Shown: piece by piece, positions 1 to 7,400 of the stretch | How the letters are laid out: each line of letters opens with the position of its first letter | How positions within the stretch are numbered: position 1 is the first letter of the stretch | NCBI GenBank assembly: GCA_947460165.1 | Contig: CANHKH010000105.1 | Span: 1 to 9,236, forward strand | DNA from: Comamonadaceae bacterium | Lineage (GTDB): Bacteria > Pseudomonadota > Gammaproteobacteria > Burkholderiales > Burkholderiaceae_C | Direction: 5' to 3' | Length of the DNA: 9,236 nucleotides | The notes under the pieces: generated by a model | Database searches by the model: none | What the model was told of the DNA's origin: nothing | What the model saw: the letters and a program-made list of their open reading frames with translations, nothing else | Program-made: the position numbers and the translations under genes

Positions 1-55
1 GTTTTGTGACACGAAGTGTTGAATAATTCGAAATTTATTTGCAAACACTTGGCCC
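1..55 (+). promoter_or_regulatory. AT-rich leader with possible -10 box of first kinase gene
   Basis: This short AT-rich stretch precedes the first kinase gene. AATAAT at 22-27 matches the sigma-70 -10 consensus at 5 of 6 positions, but a -35 box at normal spacing would fall outside the window. A small inverted repeat, ACAC-GAA-GTGT, lies at 9-19, just upstream of that box. No convincing Shine-Dalgarno sequence precedes the ATG at 56. The promoter call is an inference from one hexamer and is weak. Confidence 0.25.
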
Positions 56-1903
56 ATGCGCTTACTTCACCGATTTGACACCATGCCGCCTTGGCTGCAT
101 GCCCTGTTGAGTTTGGTTTCGCGTGACAGAACCATGGGGGTGGAGGCCCAGTATCTTCGCAACCTCTACGGCAATTTTGTTTTTCACGGGCCTGTTTGTG
201 TCGTGGCTGGGCTGTACCTTTATGCGTCTGCGCCAGTTTTGGGTCCAGGCTCATTTTTAGACCTGTGGATGTTTTTGTTTGTCTTGCACCACAGTGTTCG
301 TGCACTGCTTGGCCTGTTTTATTCGAGACGCAAGCAAGAGCCCACACCCTCAGAAATTCCCTGGTGGGTCTTGCTGTCCATCGTGATGCATTTCATGGGG
401 GCCTTGCTCTTTGTTCCCATGGCCTTGTCTGTTTATCCTGTACTCGATCCTTTGGCGCAAATGAGCTTGCTCATGGTGGTGCTCATCATTGTGGGCAATT
501 CGGCATTCACCTTGGCTGGCCGTTGGGCTGAAATAGCGGTCTACGCCCCGCCGATTTACCTCTCATTTGCTTGGGCCACCTGGACTTTGGACCATGCGTA
601 CGCCCAACCGCTTTCTATTTTGGTGTTGATGTTGTTTGGGCTTTTTTTGTTTCAGGCGCGCAACCAGCACCGCGTCAATCTGCAGAGCTTTGGCCTGGCC
701 CAGCGCAATGGTGAGTTGGCCAGCGAGCTCCAAATTAAAAACGTGCAGTTGCAGGAGGTGGCCGCTGGACGCAGCCGCTTGTTGGCCACCGTCAGCCATG
801 ACCTGCGCCAGCCTGCGCATGCCATGGGACTGCTGTGCGAAAGGGCCTTGGTAGAGAGTCAGCCTGAGCTGCTCAAGCAGTCGCTGGGTGACCTCAACGA
901 GCTCAGTCAGTCTTTGAGTGCTTCATTGAGCACCTTGATGGACTTGACCCGGCTTGACGCTGGTTTGGTCAAAGCCCAGGTGCGGCCTGTGCCGCTGGGC
1001 CAGGTGCTGCTGAGGTTGGAAGCGGAGTTTGCGGGTTCGGCCAAAAACAAGGGCCTGGCCTTGTCAGTGGCCACCTCGGCGCTGTGGGTCAGGTCTGACC
1101 CGGTGCTCTTGCACGGGATGTTGGCCAATTTGGTGTCCAACGCCATCAAATACACCCGCAGCGGTCGCGTGGATGTGACCGTGTCTGAGCAAGACCAAGA
1201 GATCACTGTGGCCGTGCATGACACAGGCATGGGCATCAAGCCAGACAAGCTCGACCTGATTTTTCAAGAATTTTTCCGCCTGGAGGGGGCAGACTCTGGC
1301 ACCGAGGGCCTGGGCCTGGGCTTGTCCATCGTCAAGCGCTACGCCAGGTTGTTGGGTCACGGACTGTTGGTGAGCTCGCAAGACGCACAGGGCTCGTGCT
1401 TTTCCATCCGCTTGCCTGCCATCACGGCGGTGACCAGCCCTGCAGAGCTGCAGGCGCTGTCTCAGGCCCTGAGCATCAGCGATGCCCGGCTGCAAGGCCT
1501 GAGGGTGCTGGTGGTAGACAACGTGGACCTGGTGCTCAGCAGCATGGTGCGCACGCTGTCCGCCTGGGGCTGCGTGGTCCATGCGGCACGCTCTTTGTCT
1601 GAGGCTGCGGCCCTCACCCAGGGCAAGACCTTGGATGTGGTGATCAGCGACTTTCACCTGGGCGATGAAGAACCCGACGGTTTGAAGTTGATTCAACACC
1701 TGCGTGGCCAACACGGCGGCCCAGCCCGTCAGCTGCCGGCCTTGCTCATGACGGGAGATGTCTCCAGCCAGCTTGAAGCGCAGGCTGGGCGTTGCCAGGT
1801 GGGGCTGTTGCACAAACCCGTGCGGCCTGCCGTGCTGCAGCTGCGCTTGCTGAGTTTGCTGGATGCACCAGCCTTTGAAACCAGCCCAGATGAAGTGGAA
1901 TAA
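56..1903 (+). CDS. Hybrid sensor histidine kinase, six membrane helices plus C-terminal receiver (copy 1)
   Basis: A 615-residue inner-membrane hybrid histidine kinase. It should autophosphorylate on His from ATP in response to an unknown signal and pass the phosphate to its own receiver. Hydrophobic helices lie at about 45-62, 68-88, 103-126, 134-152, 157-175 and 184-202, with no large periplasmic domain. A helical linker spans 205-240. The phosphoacceptor motif SHDLRQP has His248. The ATPase domain shows the N box (Asn358, Asn362), G1 box DTGMG (389-393) and G2 box GLGLGLS (418-424). The receiver (about 482-602) has Asp488, phosphoacceptor Asp532, Thr566 and Lys587; the second acidic-pair residue is Asn489 instead of Asp. 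The start is uncertain: ATGs at 83 and 134 are alternatives and none has a clear ribosome-binding site. A close paralogue follows on the same strand. Signal and downstream partner are not identifiable here. Confidence 0.93.
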   Translation: MRLLHRFDTMPPWLHALLSLVSRDRTMGVEAQYLRNLYGNFVFHGPVCVVAGLYLYASAPVLGPGSFLDLWMFLFVLHHSVRALLGLFYSRRKQEPTPSEIPWWVLLSIVMHFMGALLFVPMALSVYPVLDPLAQMSLLMVVLIIVGNSAFTLAGRWAEIAVYAPPIYLSFAWATWTLDHAYAQPLSILVLMLFGLFLFQARNQHRVNLQSFGLAQRNGELASELQIKNVQLQEVAAGRSRLLATVSHDLRQPAHAMGLLCERALVESQPELLKQSLGDLNELSQSLSASLSTLMDLTRLDAGLVKAQVRPVPLGQVLLRLEAEFAGSAKNKGLALSVATSALWVRSDPVLLHGMLANLVSNAIKYTRSGRVDVTVSEQDQEITVAVHDTGMGIKPDKLDLIFQEFFRLEGADSGTEGLGLGLSIVKRYARLLGHGLLVSSQDAQGSCFSIRLPAITAVTSPAELQALSQALSISDARLQGLRVLVVDNVDLVLSSMVRTLSAWGCVVHAARSLSEAAALTQGKTLDVVISDFHLGDEEPDGLKLIQHLRGQHGGPARQLPALLMTGDVSSQLEAQAGRCQVGLLHKPVRPAVLQLRLLSLLDAPAFETSPDEVE

Positions 1904-1910
1904 GCCAAGC

Positions 1911-1927
1911 ATGCACAAGGTGTGCAT
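1911..1927. repeat. Inverted repeat, 7-bp arms, 3-base loop
   Basis: ATGCACA (1911-1917) and TGTGCAT (1921-1927) are exact reverse complements around AGG, seven bases past the stop codon of the first kinase. It could be an RNA hairpin that slows or ends transcription or protects the 3' end, or a protein-binding palindrome. No T-run follows, so it is not a canonical intrinsic terminator. Confidence 0.55.
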
Positions 1928-1936
1928 CCACATGCC

Positions 1937-1952
1937 GGCCCAGGCCTGGGCC
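1937..1952. repeat. Perfect 16-bp GC-rich palindrome
   Basis: GGCCCAGGCCTGGGCC reads identically on both strands. As RNA it can fold to a 6-bp stem with a GGCC loop; as DNA it is a symmetric site. It lies nine bases after the previous inverted repeat and is followed by CCCCTTGTCT, not a U-tract. Whether it is functional is unknown; palindromes like this arise readily in GC-rich DNA. Confidence 0.5.
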
Positions 1953-2103
1953 CCTTGTCTGTATGAGCCGCCGCATCACCGCATGGCTGTCTTGCATCGC
2001 CTGTGTGCGCATGGTCGAGGGTCAGTGCCCCTGTGGGCCATGGCTGACTTGACCTGATGCGACTTGCTGCCACCCCTTGCCACCGCGACACCTGTACCTC
2101 CTT

Positions 2104-3990
2104 ATGAGCTTGCAAACCACTGATACACGATCGGCCATGACATGGCTGGCCCGCTGGCGCCGTTGGCTGCTTCGCCTTGAAGGCATGGAGCCTGCCGACG
2201 TGGAGACCGAGTACCTGCGCAGTTTGTTCCGCAATTACCTGTCCAACAGCCCGCTGGCTATTTTCACCACCGTGTTTCTCTACAACGCGGCGCCCATGCT
2301 GCCGGCCGGCAACGCCGCCTTTGTGTGGGTGGTGTGCAATGTCTTGTTTCATTCCTTGCGGACCCTGGCAGGCATCGCCTACATGCGGCTGGTCGATCTC
2401 AATCTCCAAGAGCTGCGTCTGTGGGGGTTTTTGTCCGTGTTCCTGCAAATGGTGGACGGCTTGCTGATGGTCACTTTGGCCTTGGTCATCTATCCCACAC
2501 TGGACCCCTTGGGTCAAAGCGCCTTGCTGATGGCCAGCTTGATCATCGTGGGCGCCACGGCCAGCAGTTTTGCCTGGCGCTGGTGGTCCATGGCGGTCTA
2601 TGTGCCGCCAACTTACTTTGCTTTTGCCTGGGCCACCTGGCCTTTAGAACATGCTTATGCCAAGCCGGTGGCCATCTTGGTCATGGTGTTTTTCATCCTT
2701 TATCTTTTTTACGCGCGCAACCACCGTGACTTTGTGGCTCAAGCCATGGACCTGGCCAGGCGCAATGGCGAGTTGGCGCGCGGCAATGGCGAGTTGGCAC
2801 GGGAGCTGCGCGTGAAAAACGACGAGCTCCAAGAAGTTGCCACTGCCCGCAGCCGGCTCCTGGCCACCGTCAGCCATGATTTGCGGCAGCCGGCCCATGC
2901 GATTGGCCTGTTGTGCGAGCGGGCCTTGACGGAGGCCAACCCCGCGTCCTTGAAAGAGTCACTGGGTGACCTCAATGAATTGAGCCAGTCCCTGAGTGCT
3001 TCGCTGTCCACCTTGATGGACCTGACCCGCCTGGACGCAGGGCTGGTCACAGTCAATACAGCTGCCACCCCGCTCAGCCAGGTGTTGCTCAGGTTAGACG
3101 CCGAGTTCAGTGCATCGGCCCGGCACAAGGGCTTGGAGTTTTTGCTGCCGCACTCGACGCATTGGGTGTATTCCGATCCAGACCTGTTGCACGGCATATT
3201 GGCCAATTTGGTCTCTAACGCCATCAAGTACACCCGCCAAGGCCGGGTGCATGTACTGGTCAGCGAGTCTGGCGAGTTTGTGACGGTGTCGGTGCGTGAC
3301 AGCGGCGATGGGATTCACAAAGACAAGCTCGAGTTGATCTTCAAGGAGTTTGTCAGACTGGACGCGTCGGAGTCTGGCACCGAAGGCCTGGGCCTGGGTT
3401 TGTCCATTGTCAGGCGTTACGCCTCCTTGTTGCAGCACGAATTGACCGTGGAGTCCGAGCCCAAGCGAGGCTCGTGCTTTTCAATCACCTTGCCCTTGAC
3501 CACCGCCGATCGCCAGCAAAGCGAAACGCATGCCAATGCCCGCAACTTGGCCATGAAAGACGACAGGCTGCTGGGCTTGCGTGTGCTGGTGGTCGACAAC
3601 GTGGACATGCTGCTGAGCAACATGTCCAAAACATTGAGCACGTGGGGATGCCATGTTCATTCTGCCCACAACATCACGGAAGCCTTGCAGGTGGCCGAAC
3701 ACCACCGCCTGGACATGGTGATCAGCGACTTTCACCTGGGCGACCGGGAGCCCGATGGCCTGGCCCTCATCACCGCCATGCGCAGCTTGAGCGGGCGCCA
3801 GACGCAGACCTTGCCGGCCATCTTGATGACCGGTGACGTGTCTTCGCAGCTGGAAAATGACGCCCTCAAACGCAAAGTGCGCCTGCTCCACAAACCCGTG
3901 CGGCCCGCACTGCTGCAAAACTGCATGCTTCAGCTGCTGGCACAGGCTCAGGCACAGACTCAGGTCGAGCCTGAGCCTCCTGCGCCCTGA
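2104..3990 (+). CDS. Hybrid sensor histidine kinase, six membrane helices plus C-terminal receiver (copy 2)
   Basis: A 628-residue paralogue of the kinase encoded just upstream, with the same order of domains. Numbering from the ATG at 2104, membrane helices lie at about 48-65, 72-94, 106-130, 136-158, 160-179 and 188-205. The phosphoacceptor is His258 in SHDLRQP, with Asn372 in the N box, G1 box DSGDG (399-403) and G2 box GLGLGLS (428-434). The receiver has Asp499 (next residue Asn500), phosphoacceptor Asp542, Thr576 and Lys597. The membrane part is less conserved than the kinase core, but the motif FAWATW-x-L-x-HAYA-x-P is kept. The linker is seven residues longer because of a tandem repeat. 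A 16-residue Ala/Gln/Glu/Pro-rich tail (613-628) ends the protein. The frame is open to a TTG at 2077, and ATG 2137 is also possible; none of these starts has a good ribosome-binding site. Signal and output partner are unknown. Confidence 0.92.
   Translation: MSLQTTDTRSAMTWLARWRRWLLRLEGMEPADVETEYLRSLFRNYLSNSPLAIFTTVFLYNAAPMLPAGNAAFVWVVCNVLFHSLRTLAGIAYMRLVDLNLQELRLWGFLSVFLQMVDGLLMVTLALVIYPTLDPLGQSALLMASLIIVGATASSFAWRWWSMAVYVPPTYFAFAWATWPLEHAYAKPVAILVMVFFILYLFYARNHRDFVAQAMDLARRNGELARGNGELARELRVKNDELQEVATARSRLLATVSHDLRQPAHAIGLLCERALTEANPASLKESLGDLNELSQSLSASLSTLMDLTRLDAGLVTVNTAATPLSQVLLRLDAEFSASARHKGLEFLLPHSTHWVYSDPDLLHGILANLVSNAIKYTRQGRVHVLVSESGEFVTVSVRDSGDGIHKDKLELIFKEFVRLDASESGTEGLGLGLSIVRRYASLLQHELTVESEPKRGSCFSITLPLTTADRQQSETHANARNLAMKDDRLLGLRVLVVDNVDMLLSNMSKTLSTWGCHVHSAHNITEALQVAEHHRLDMVISDFHLGDREPDGLALITAMRSLSGRQTQTLPAILMTGDVSSQLENDALKRKVRLLHKPVRPALLQNCMLQLLAQAQAQTQVEPEPPAP
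2762..2803 (+). repeat. Two 21-bp tandem copies inside the second kinase linker
   Basis: Units at 2762-2782 and 2783-2803 match at 19 of 21 bases; the first 16 are identical. In frame they encode NGELAR twice, once after Arg and once after Gly (residues 220-233). The upstream paralogue has only one copy (QRNGELAS). The unit equals one coiled-coil heptad, so helix phase is preserved. Confidence 0.85.
3944..3978. repeat. Inverted repeat with 10-bp arms at the end of the second kinase gene
   Basis: AGGCTCAGGC (3944-3953) pairs exactly with GCCTGAGCCT (3969-3978) across a 15-base loop. It lies inside the coding sequence for the low-complexity tail, ending 10 bases before the stop codon. It could fold in the mRNA and separate the convergent transcripts. 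With no T-run after it, an intrinsic terminator is not demonstrated. Confidence 0.45.
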
Positions 3991-3993
3991 CTC

Positions 3994-4224
3994 TCAGGTC
4001 CCTGGCCTGTCCTTCAAAAACTGGTGAAGCGCTTCAAGGCTTTCGGCCACCCGCTCCAAGTCTTGGGCGGTGGCGGGTGTGTCCACTCGACTGGCCGCTG
4101 CGAAATAAAATTTAAGGTAATCACCCAGCGCATACAGGCCTTCCTGAGCTTCTTGAGGGTCAGAATCGCAAAGAATAATGGCGCGGGTCACTGCGTTGAG
4201 CACGGCATGTTGTTCTATTTTCAT
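3994..4224 (-). CDS. Small uncharacterised protein, 76 residues
   Basis: I do not recognise this protein. From the ATG at 4224 it begins MKIEQHAVLNAVTRAIIL and looks mostly helical, with likely helices at about 5-18, 23-44 and 51-71. The last is amphipathic and charged (QDLERVAESLEALHQFLK). There is no signal peptide, membrane segment, cysteine cluster or DNA-binding motif, so a small soluble cytoplasmic protein is likely. The frame stays open upstream to a GTG at 4314, but those extra 30 residues come from AT-rich intergenic DNA and look non-coding. No Shine-Dalgarno precedes the ATG. The gene is convergent with the second kinase (3 bases between stop codons) and divergent from smc. The protein-like composition supports a real gene, but homologues would be needed for certainty. 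No function is proposed. Confidence 0.6.
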   Translation of the reverse strand: MKIEQHAVLNAVTRAIILCDSDPQEAQEGLYALGDYLKFYFAAASRVDTPATAQDLERVAESLEALHQFLKDRPGT

Positions 4225-4263
4225 GGGTCGTGATGAATAAATGAATTCTTTAAGAACTATAAA

Positions 4264-4316
4264 GTGTGACAACAGGGGCTTGATTGTCCCCCTCTTGGCG
4301 CATTTGAGTGTCACAC
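4264..4316. repeat. 8-bp inverted repeat, 37-base spacing
   Basis: GTGTGACA (4264-4271) and TGTCACAC (4309-4316) are exact reverse complements with 37 bases between them, in the gap between the divergent small gene and smc. They could be paired half-sites for a regulator, though 8 bp can also occur by chance. The related octamer TGTGACAC is at 5-12, before the first kinase gene. Confidence 0.35.
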
Positions 4317-4379
4317 GAAATCGAGCGCAAAACGCAAGTCAGACCCATGGTCGAGACATAATTGTCAGTTTGCAGAATC

Positions 4380-4402
4380 CACCCGCGCTCTGCGCACGGG
4401 TG
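4380..4402 (+). promoter_or_regulatory. Hairpin in presumed smc leader
   Basis: CACCC (4380-4384) and GGGTG (4398-4402) form an outer stem. GCGC (4385-4388) and GCGC (4392-4395) form an inner stem around a TCT loop, with two bulged bases, AC, at 4396-4397. If transcription starts shortly after the -10-like box at 4357, this would sit near the 5' end of the smc mRNA. A run of seven T starts 17 bases later (4419-4425), too far for a standard terminator. Confidence 0.4.
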
Positions 4403-4463
4403 ACTGTTGCACTTTGCATTTTTTTGGACGTCCTGGTTTCGGCCAGGGTTGCTGTTTTTTTTC

Positions 4464-4466
4464 AGG
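4464..4466 (+). promoter_or_regulatory. Ribosome-binding site deciding the smc GTG start
   Basis: AGG six bases before the GTG at 4473 is a short Shine-Dalgarno core. The first residues after this GTG, RLNSIKLSGFKSF, are the normal N-terminus of bacterial Smc. The open frame extends upstream to a TTG at 4407, but those 22 codons encode a Phe- and Trp-rich stretch from T-rich leader DNA and are not part of the family. Confidence 0.65.
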
Positions 4467-4472
4467 TCCGTC

Positions 4473-7400
4473 GTGCGCCTCAACTCGATCAAGCTGTCTG
4501 GCTTCAAGTCCTTCGCTGAGCCGACCAACTTTTTGCTGCCTGGCCAGTTGGTGGGGGTGGTGGGCCCCAATGGCTGCGGCAAGTCCAACATCATGGACGC
4601 GGTGCGCTGGGTGCTGGGCGAGAGCCGCGCCAGCGAGCTGCGCGGCGAGTCCATGCAAGACGTGATTTTCAACGGCACCAACACACGCAAGCCCGCCAGT
4701 CGCTCCAGCGTCGAGTTGGTGTTTGACAACGCCGACCACCGCGCCGGTGGCCAGTGGGGCCAGTTTTTGGAAATTGCGGTCAAGCGCGTGCTCACCCGCG
4801 ATGGCACCTCCAGCTACTACATCAACAACCAGCCGGTGCGCCGGCGCGATGTGCAAGACGTGTTCTTGGGCACGGGCCTGGGGCCAAGGGCTTACGCCAT
4901 CATTGGCCAGGGCACCATCAGCCGCATCATTGAGTCCAAGCCTGAGGAGCTGCGGCTTTTTTTGGAGGAGGCCGCTGGGGTGTCCAAGTACAAGGAGCGC
5001 AGGCGCGAAACGGCCTTGCGCCTGAACGACACCCGCGAGAACCTCACCCGTGTGGAAGACATTTTGCGGGAGCTGGGCGCCAACCTGGACAAGCTCGAAA
5101 AGCAAGCCGAAGTCGCCTCGCGCTACCACGCGCTGCAGTCCGATGTCACGCTCAAACAGCACCAGCTGTGGTTTCTCAAGCGCGCGGAAAGCTGGGCCGA
5201 TCAAAGCAAGGTCAAGGCCGATGCGGACAAAGCCATGAACGACCTGGAAAGCCGCCTGGCCGACCTGCGCCACGTCGAGGCCGACTTGGAGACCATACGC
5301 CAAGCCCATTACGCCGCTGGCGACCACGTCAACCAGGCCCAAGGCAAGCTCTATGAAGCCAGCGCCGAAGTCGGCCGACTGGAGGCAGAAATTCGCTACG
5401 TGGTGGAGGGCCGCCAGCGCGTTGAGCAGCGCCTGGCCCAACTGCGCGAGCAAGCCGCGCAGTGGTCCAGCCGCCGCGAGGAGGCGGCGGCCGACATCGA
5501 GACCTTGGCCGAGCAAAGCATGCAAGCTGAGATGCAAAGCGAGTTGCTGGCCGCCCAAACCCAAGAGCAGGCCGAGCATCTGCCCACCCTGGACGAGGGC
5601 TTGCGTGCCGCCCAAGCCACGGCCAATGCCCAACGCACCAGCGTGGTCCAGGTGCAGCAGCAAATTCAGGTCTTGGCGGTCGAGCAGCGCAACCTGCACG
5701 ACCAGTCTCGCCAGTTCAGCCTGCGCCGTGAGCGCTTGGTGGCCGACCGACTGGCCCTGCAGGCCCCCGATGAGGCCCGCTTGAGCGAGCTGCAGCAGCA
5801 ATGGGCCGACGGGCAAGAGGCTCAAGAGATGGTCCAGGCGCAGCTTTCCGAACTGTCCGACAGTGTTCCCCTGCTCGATCAAGAACGGCAAAGCCGTCAG
5901 TTGGCGGTCAATGCAGAGTCGGCCCGGCAGTCTGACTTGTCGGCCCGCCTGCAGGCCTTGCGGGCGTTGCAAGACAAGGTCAAAACCGATGGCAAGCTCA
6001 CGCCTTGGCTGAGCAAGCACGGCCTGGACAAGCTGCAGGGCTTGTGGAGCCGCATCCAGGTGGAGCCCGGCTGGGAAAACGCCCTGGAAGCGGCGCTGCG
6101 AGAGCGTCTGGGCGCGCTGGAAGTCAGCCGCCTGGACATGGTGCGCGGCTTTGCCGGCAGCGACGGCAGGGACGTGCCCCCTGCCAAGCTGGCTTTTTAC
6201 AGCCCGCCGCTGGCGGCCAGCCCCGCCACCCAAACGGCCGGCCTCAAGCCTTTGGCCGACAAGCTGCGCCTGTCTGATGCGGGTCAAACCGCATTGCTGG
6301 TCGACTGGCTGCAGGGCTGCTATGCGGCCGACAACCTGGAACAAGCCCTGGCCATGCGCGAGCAACTCGCCGCTGGAGACAGCTTTTTTGTGGCTGCAGG
6401 CCATGCCGTGACGCGCCACAGCCTGAGCTTTTACGCGCAGGACTCTGAACAGGCTGGCTTGCTGGCCCGTGCCCAAGACATTGACAACCTGGACAAGCAG
6501 CTGCGCGCCCAGTCTTTCTTGCTCGAAGAGGCCCGCAGCACGTCCTCCAGGGCCGAGGCCGCCTACGCCGATGCAGCCCAACGCCTGGTTGGCCTGCGCC
6601 GAGAGGCCGCCGAAGGGCAGGGCAGGGTGCACCAGTTGCAGGTGGAACTGCTGCGCCAAACTCAGCTGGCCGAGCAATCTCGCACGCGCCGCGAACAAAT
6701 TCAAGGCGATTTGCAAGAAATCGATGCTCAGCTCGAGGAACTGCAAGAGCGGGCTGCAAACGCCGAGGCCCGTTTTGAAGAACTGGACATGCAGCTGGCC
6801 GACCAGCAAGAGCGCCAGGCCCAGCTTGAAGACCGGGTGATCGAGGCCGAACGCCGCCAAAGCGCCTCGCGCGAGCAATTGCGCGCCCTGGAGCGCCAGG
6901 CCCAAGAGGCTCAGTTCGCCTTGCGCAGCCTGGCCTCCCGCCGTGACGAGCTGTCCCGCAGCATAGGCATGGCCGACCAGCAAGCGGCCTCGCTGGTGGA
7001 CGAGGAGCAGCGTGCGCAGCACGAGCTGACCCGGCTGTCGGACGCGGCGGCCACCGCCGGCCTGCACAACGCGCTGGCCTTGAAGCTTGAGCGCGAGGCC
7101 GAATTGAGCGCCAAACGCAGCCAGTACGACGACCTGACGGCCAAGTTGCGCGCCAGCGATGAGCAGCGTTTGCGCTTAGAGCGCGAGCTGGACCCGCTGC
7201 GCCAGCGCATCACTGACTTGCAGCTCAAAGAGCAAGCGGCCCGCATTGGCCTGGAACAGTACGAGCAGCTGCTGGCTGACGCCCAGGCCGACCTGCCCGC
7301 CGTAGAGGCTTCCATTGCGGCCGGTTCTGTGCGCCTGACGGGTCTGCAAGGCGAGATAGATCGGCTGCACCGAGAGATAGCGGCCCTGGGTGCGGTCAAT

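Larger units (their letters stand above)
1904..2103. other. Intergenic region between the two kinase genes
   Basis: About 200 bases without a supported gene. It holds two inverted repeats close behind the first stop codon, annotated separately. TTGACC at 2049-2054 resembles a -35 box, but no -10-like hexamer follows at 16-18 bases. No U-rich terminator and no clear promoter are visible, so the kinases could be one transcript or two. Confidence 0.5.
4225..4472. promoter_or_regulatory. Divergent intergenic region between small gene and smc
   Basis: About 250 bases, more AT-rich than the surrounding genes, which should hold the promoters of both flanking genes. Toward smc, CATAAT at 4357-4362 matches the -10 consensus at 5 of 6 positions but lacks a good -35 box at 16-18 bases. 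Toward the small gene, TTGTCA (complement of 4266-4271) followed after 16 bases by AAGAAT is a possible weak promoter. The region also holds TTCTT-T-AAGAA at 4246-4256, an 8-bp inverted repeat and a hairpin, the latter two listed separately. The promoter positions are inference. Confidence 0.4.

Noticed and set aside
1064..1933. 289-codon minus-strand frame opposite the first kinase
   Set aside because: It is antisense to strongly supported kinase and receiver motifs, has Gln/His-rich composition and no recognisable motif.
2049..2054. TTGACC as a -35 box for the second kinase gene
   Set aside because: No -10-like hexamer lies 16-18 bases downstream; the sequence there is GC-rich.
1729..2517. 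262-codon minus-strand frame across the gap between the kinases
   Set aside because: It overlaps conserved coding sequence of both kinases on the other strand, and its Gln/His-rich composition is typical of a shadow frame.
4225..4314. GTG start at 4314 adding 30 residues to the small minus-strand gene
   Set aside because: The added segment comes from AT-rich intergenic DNA containing inverted repeats and does not look like protein. The ATG at 4224 gives a coherent helical protein.
4419..4462. T-runs before smc as an intrinsic terminator
   Set aside because: The nearest hairpin ends at 4402, so 16 bases separate it from the first T-run, and the second run lies next to the ribosome-binding site. 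Neither has terminator geometry.
4407..4472. Upstream TTG start extending Smc by 22 residues
   Set aside because: The extension is Phe/Trp-rich sequence from T-rich leader DNA, and the Smc family begins at the GTG at 4473, which has an AGG at the right distance.
4365..7067. 900-codon open frame on the minus strand, antisense to smc
   Set aside because: It lies almost wholly inside smc. The translation is Gln/Leu/Gly/Ala-rich low-complexity sequence without domain logic, as expected from the antisense frame of a GC-rich, Gln- and Leu-rich coiled-coil gene.
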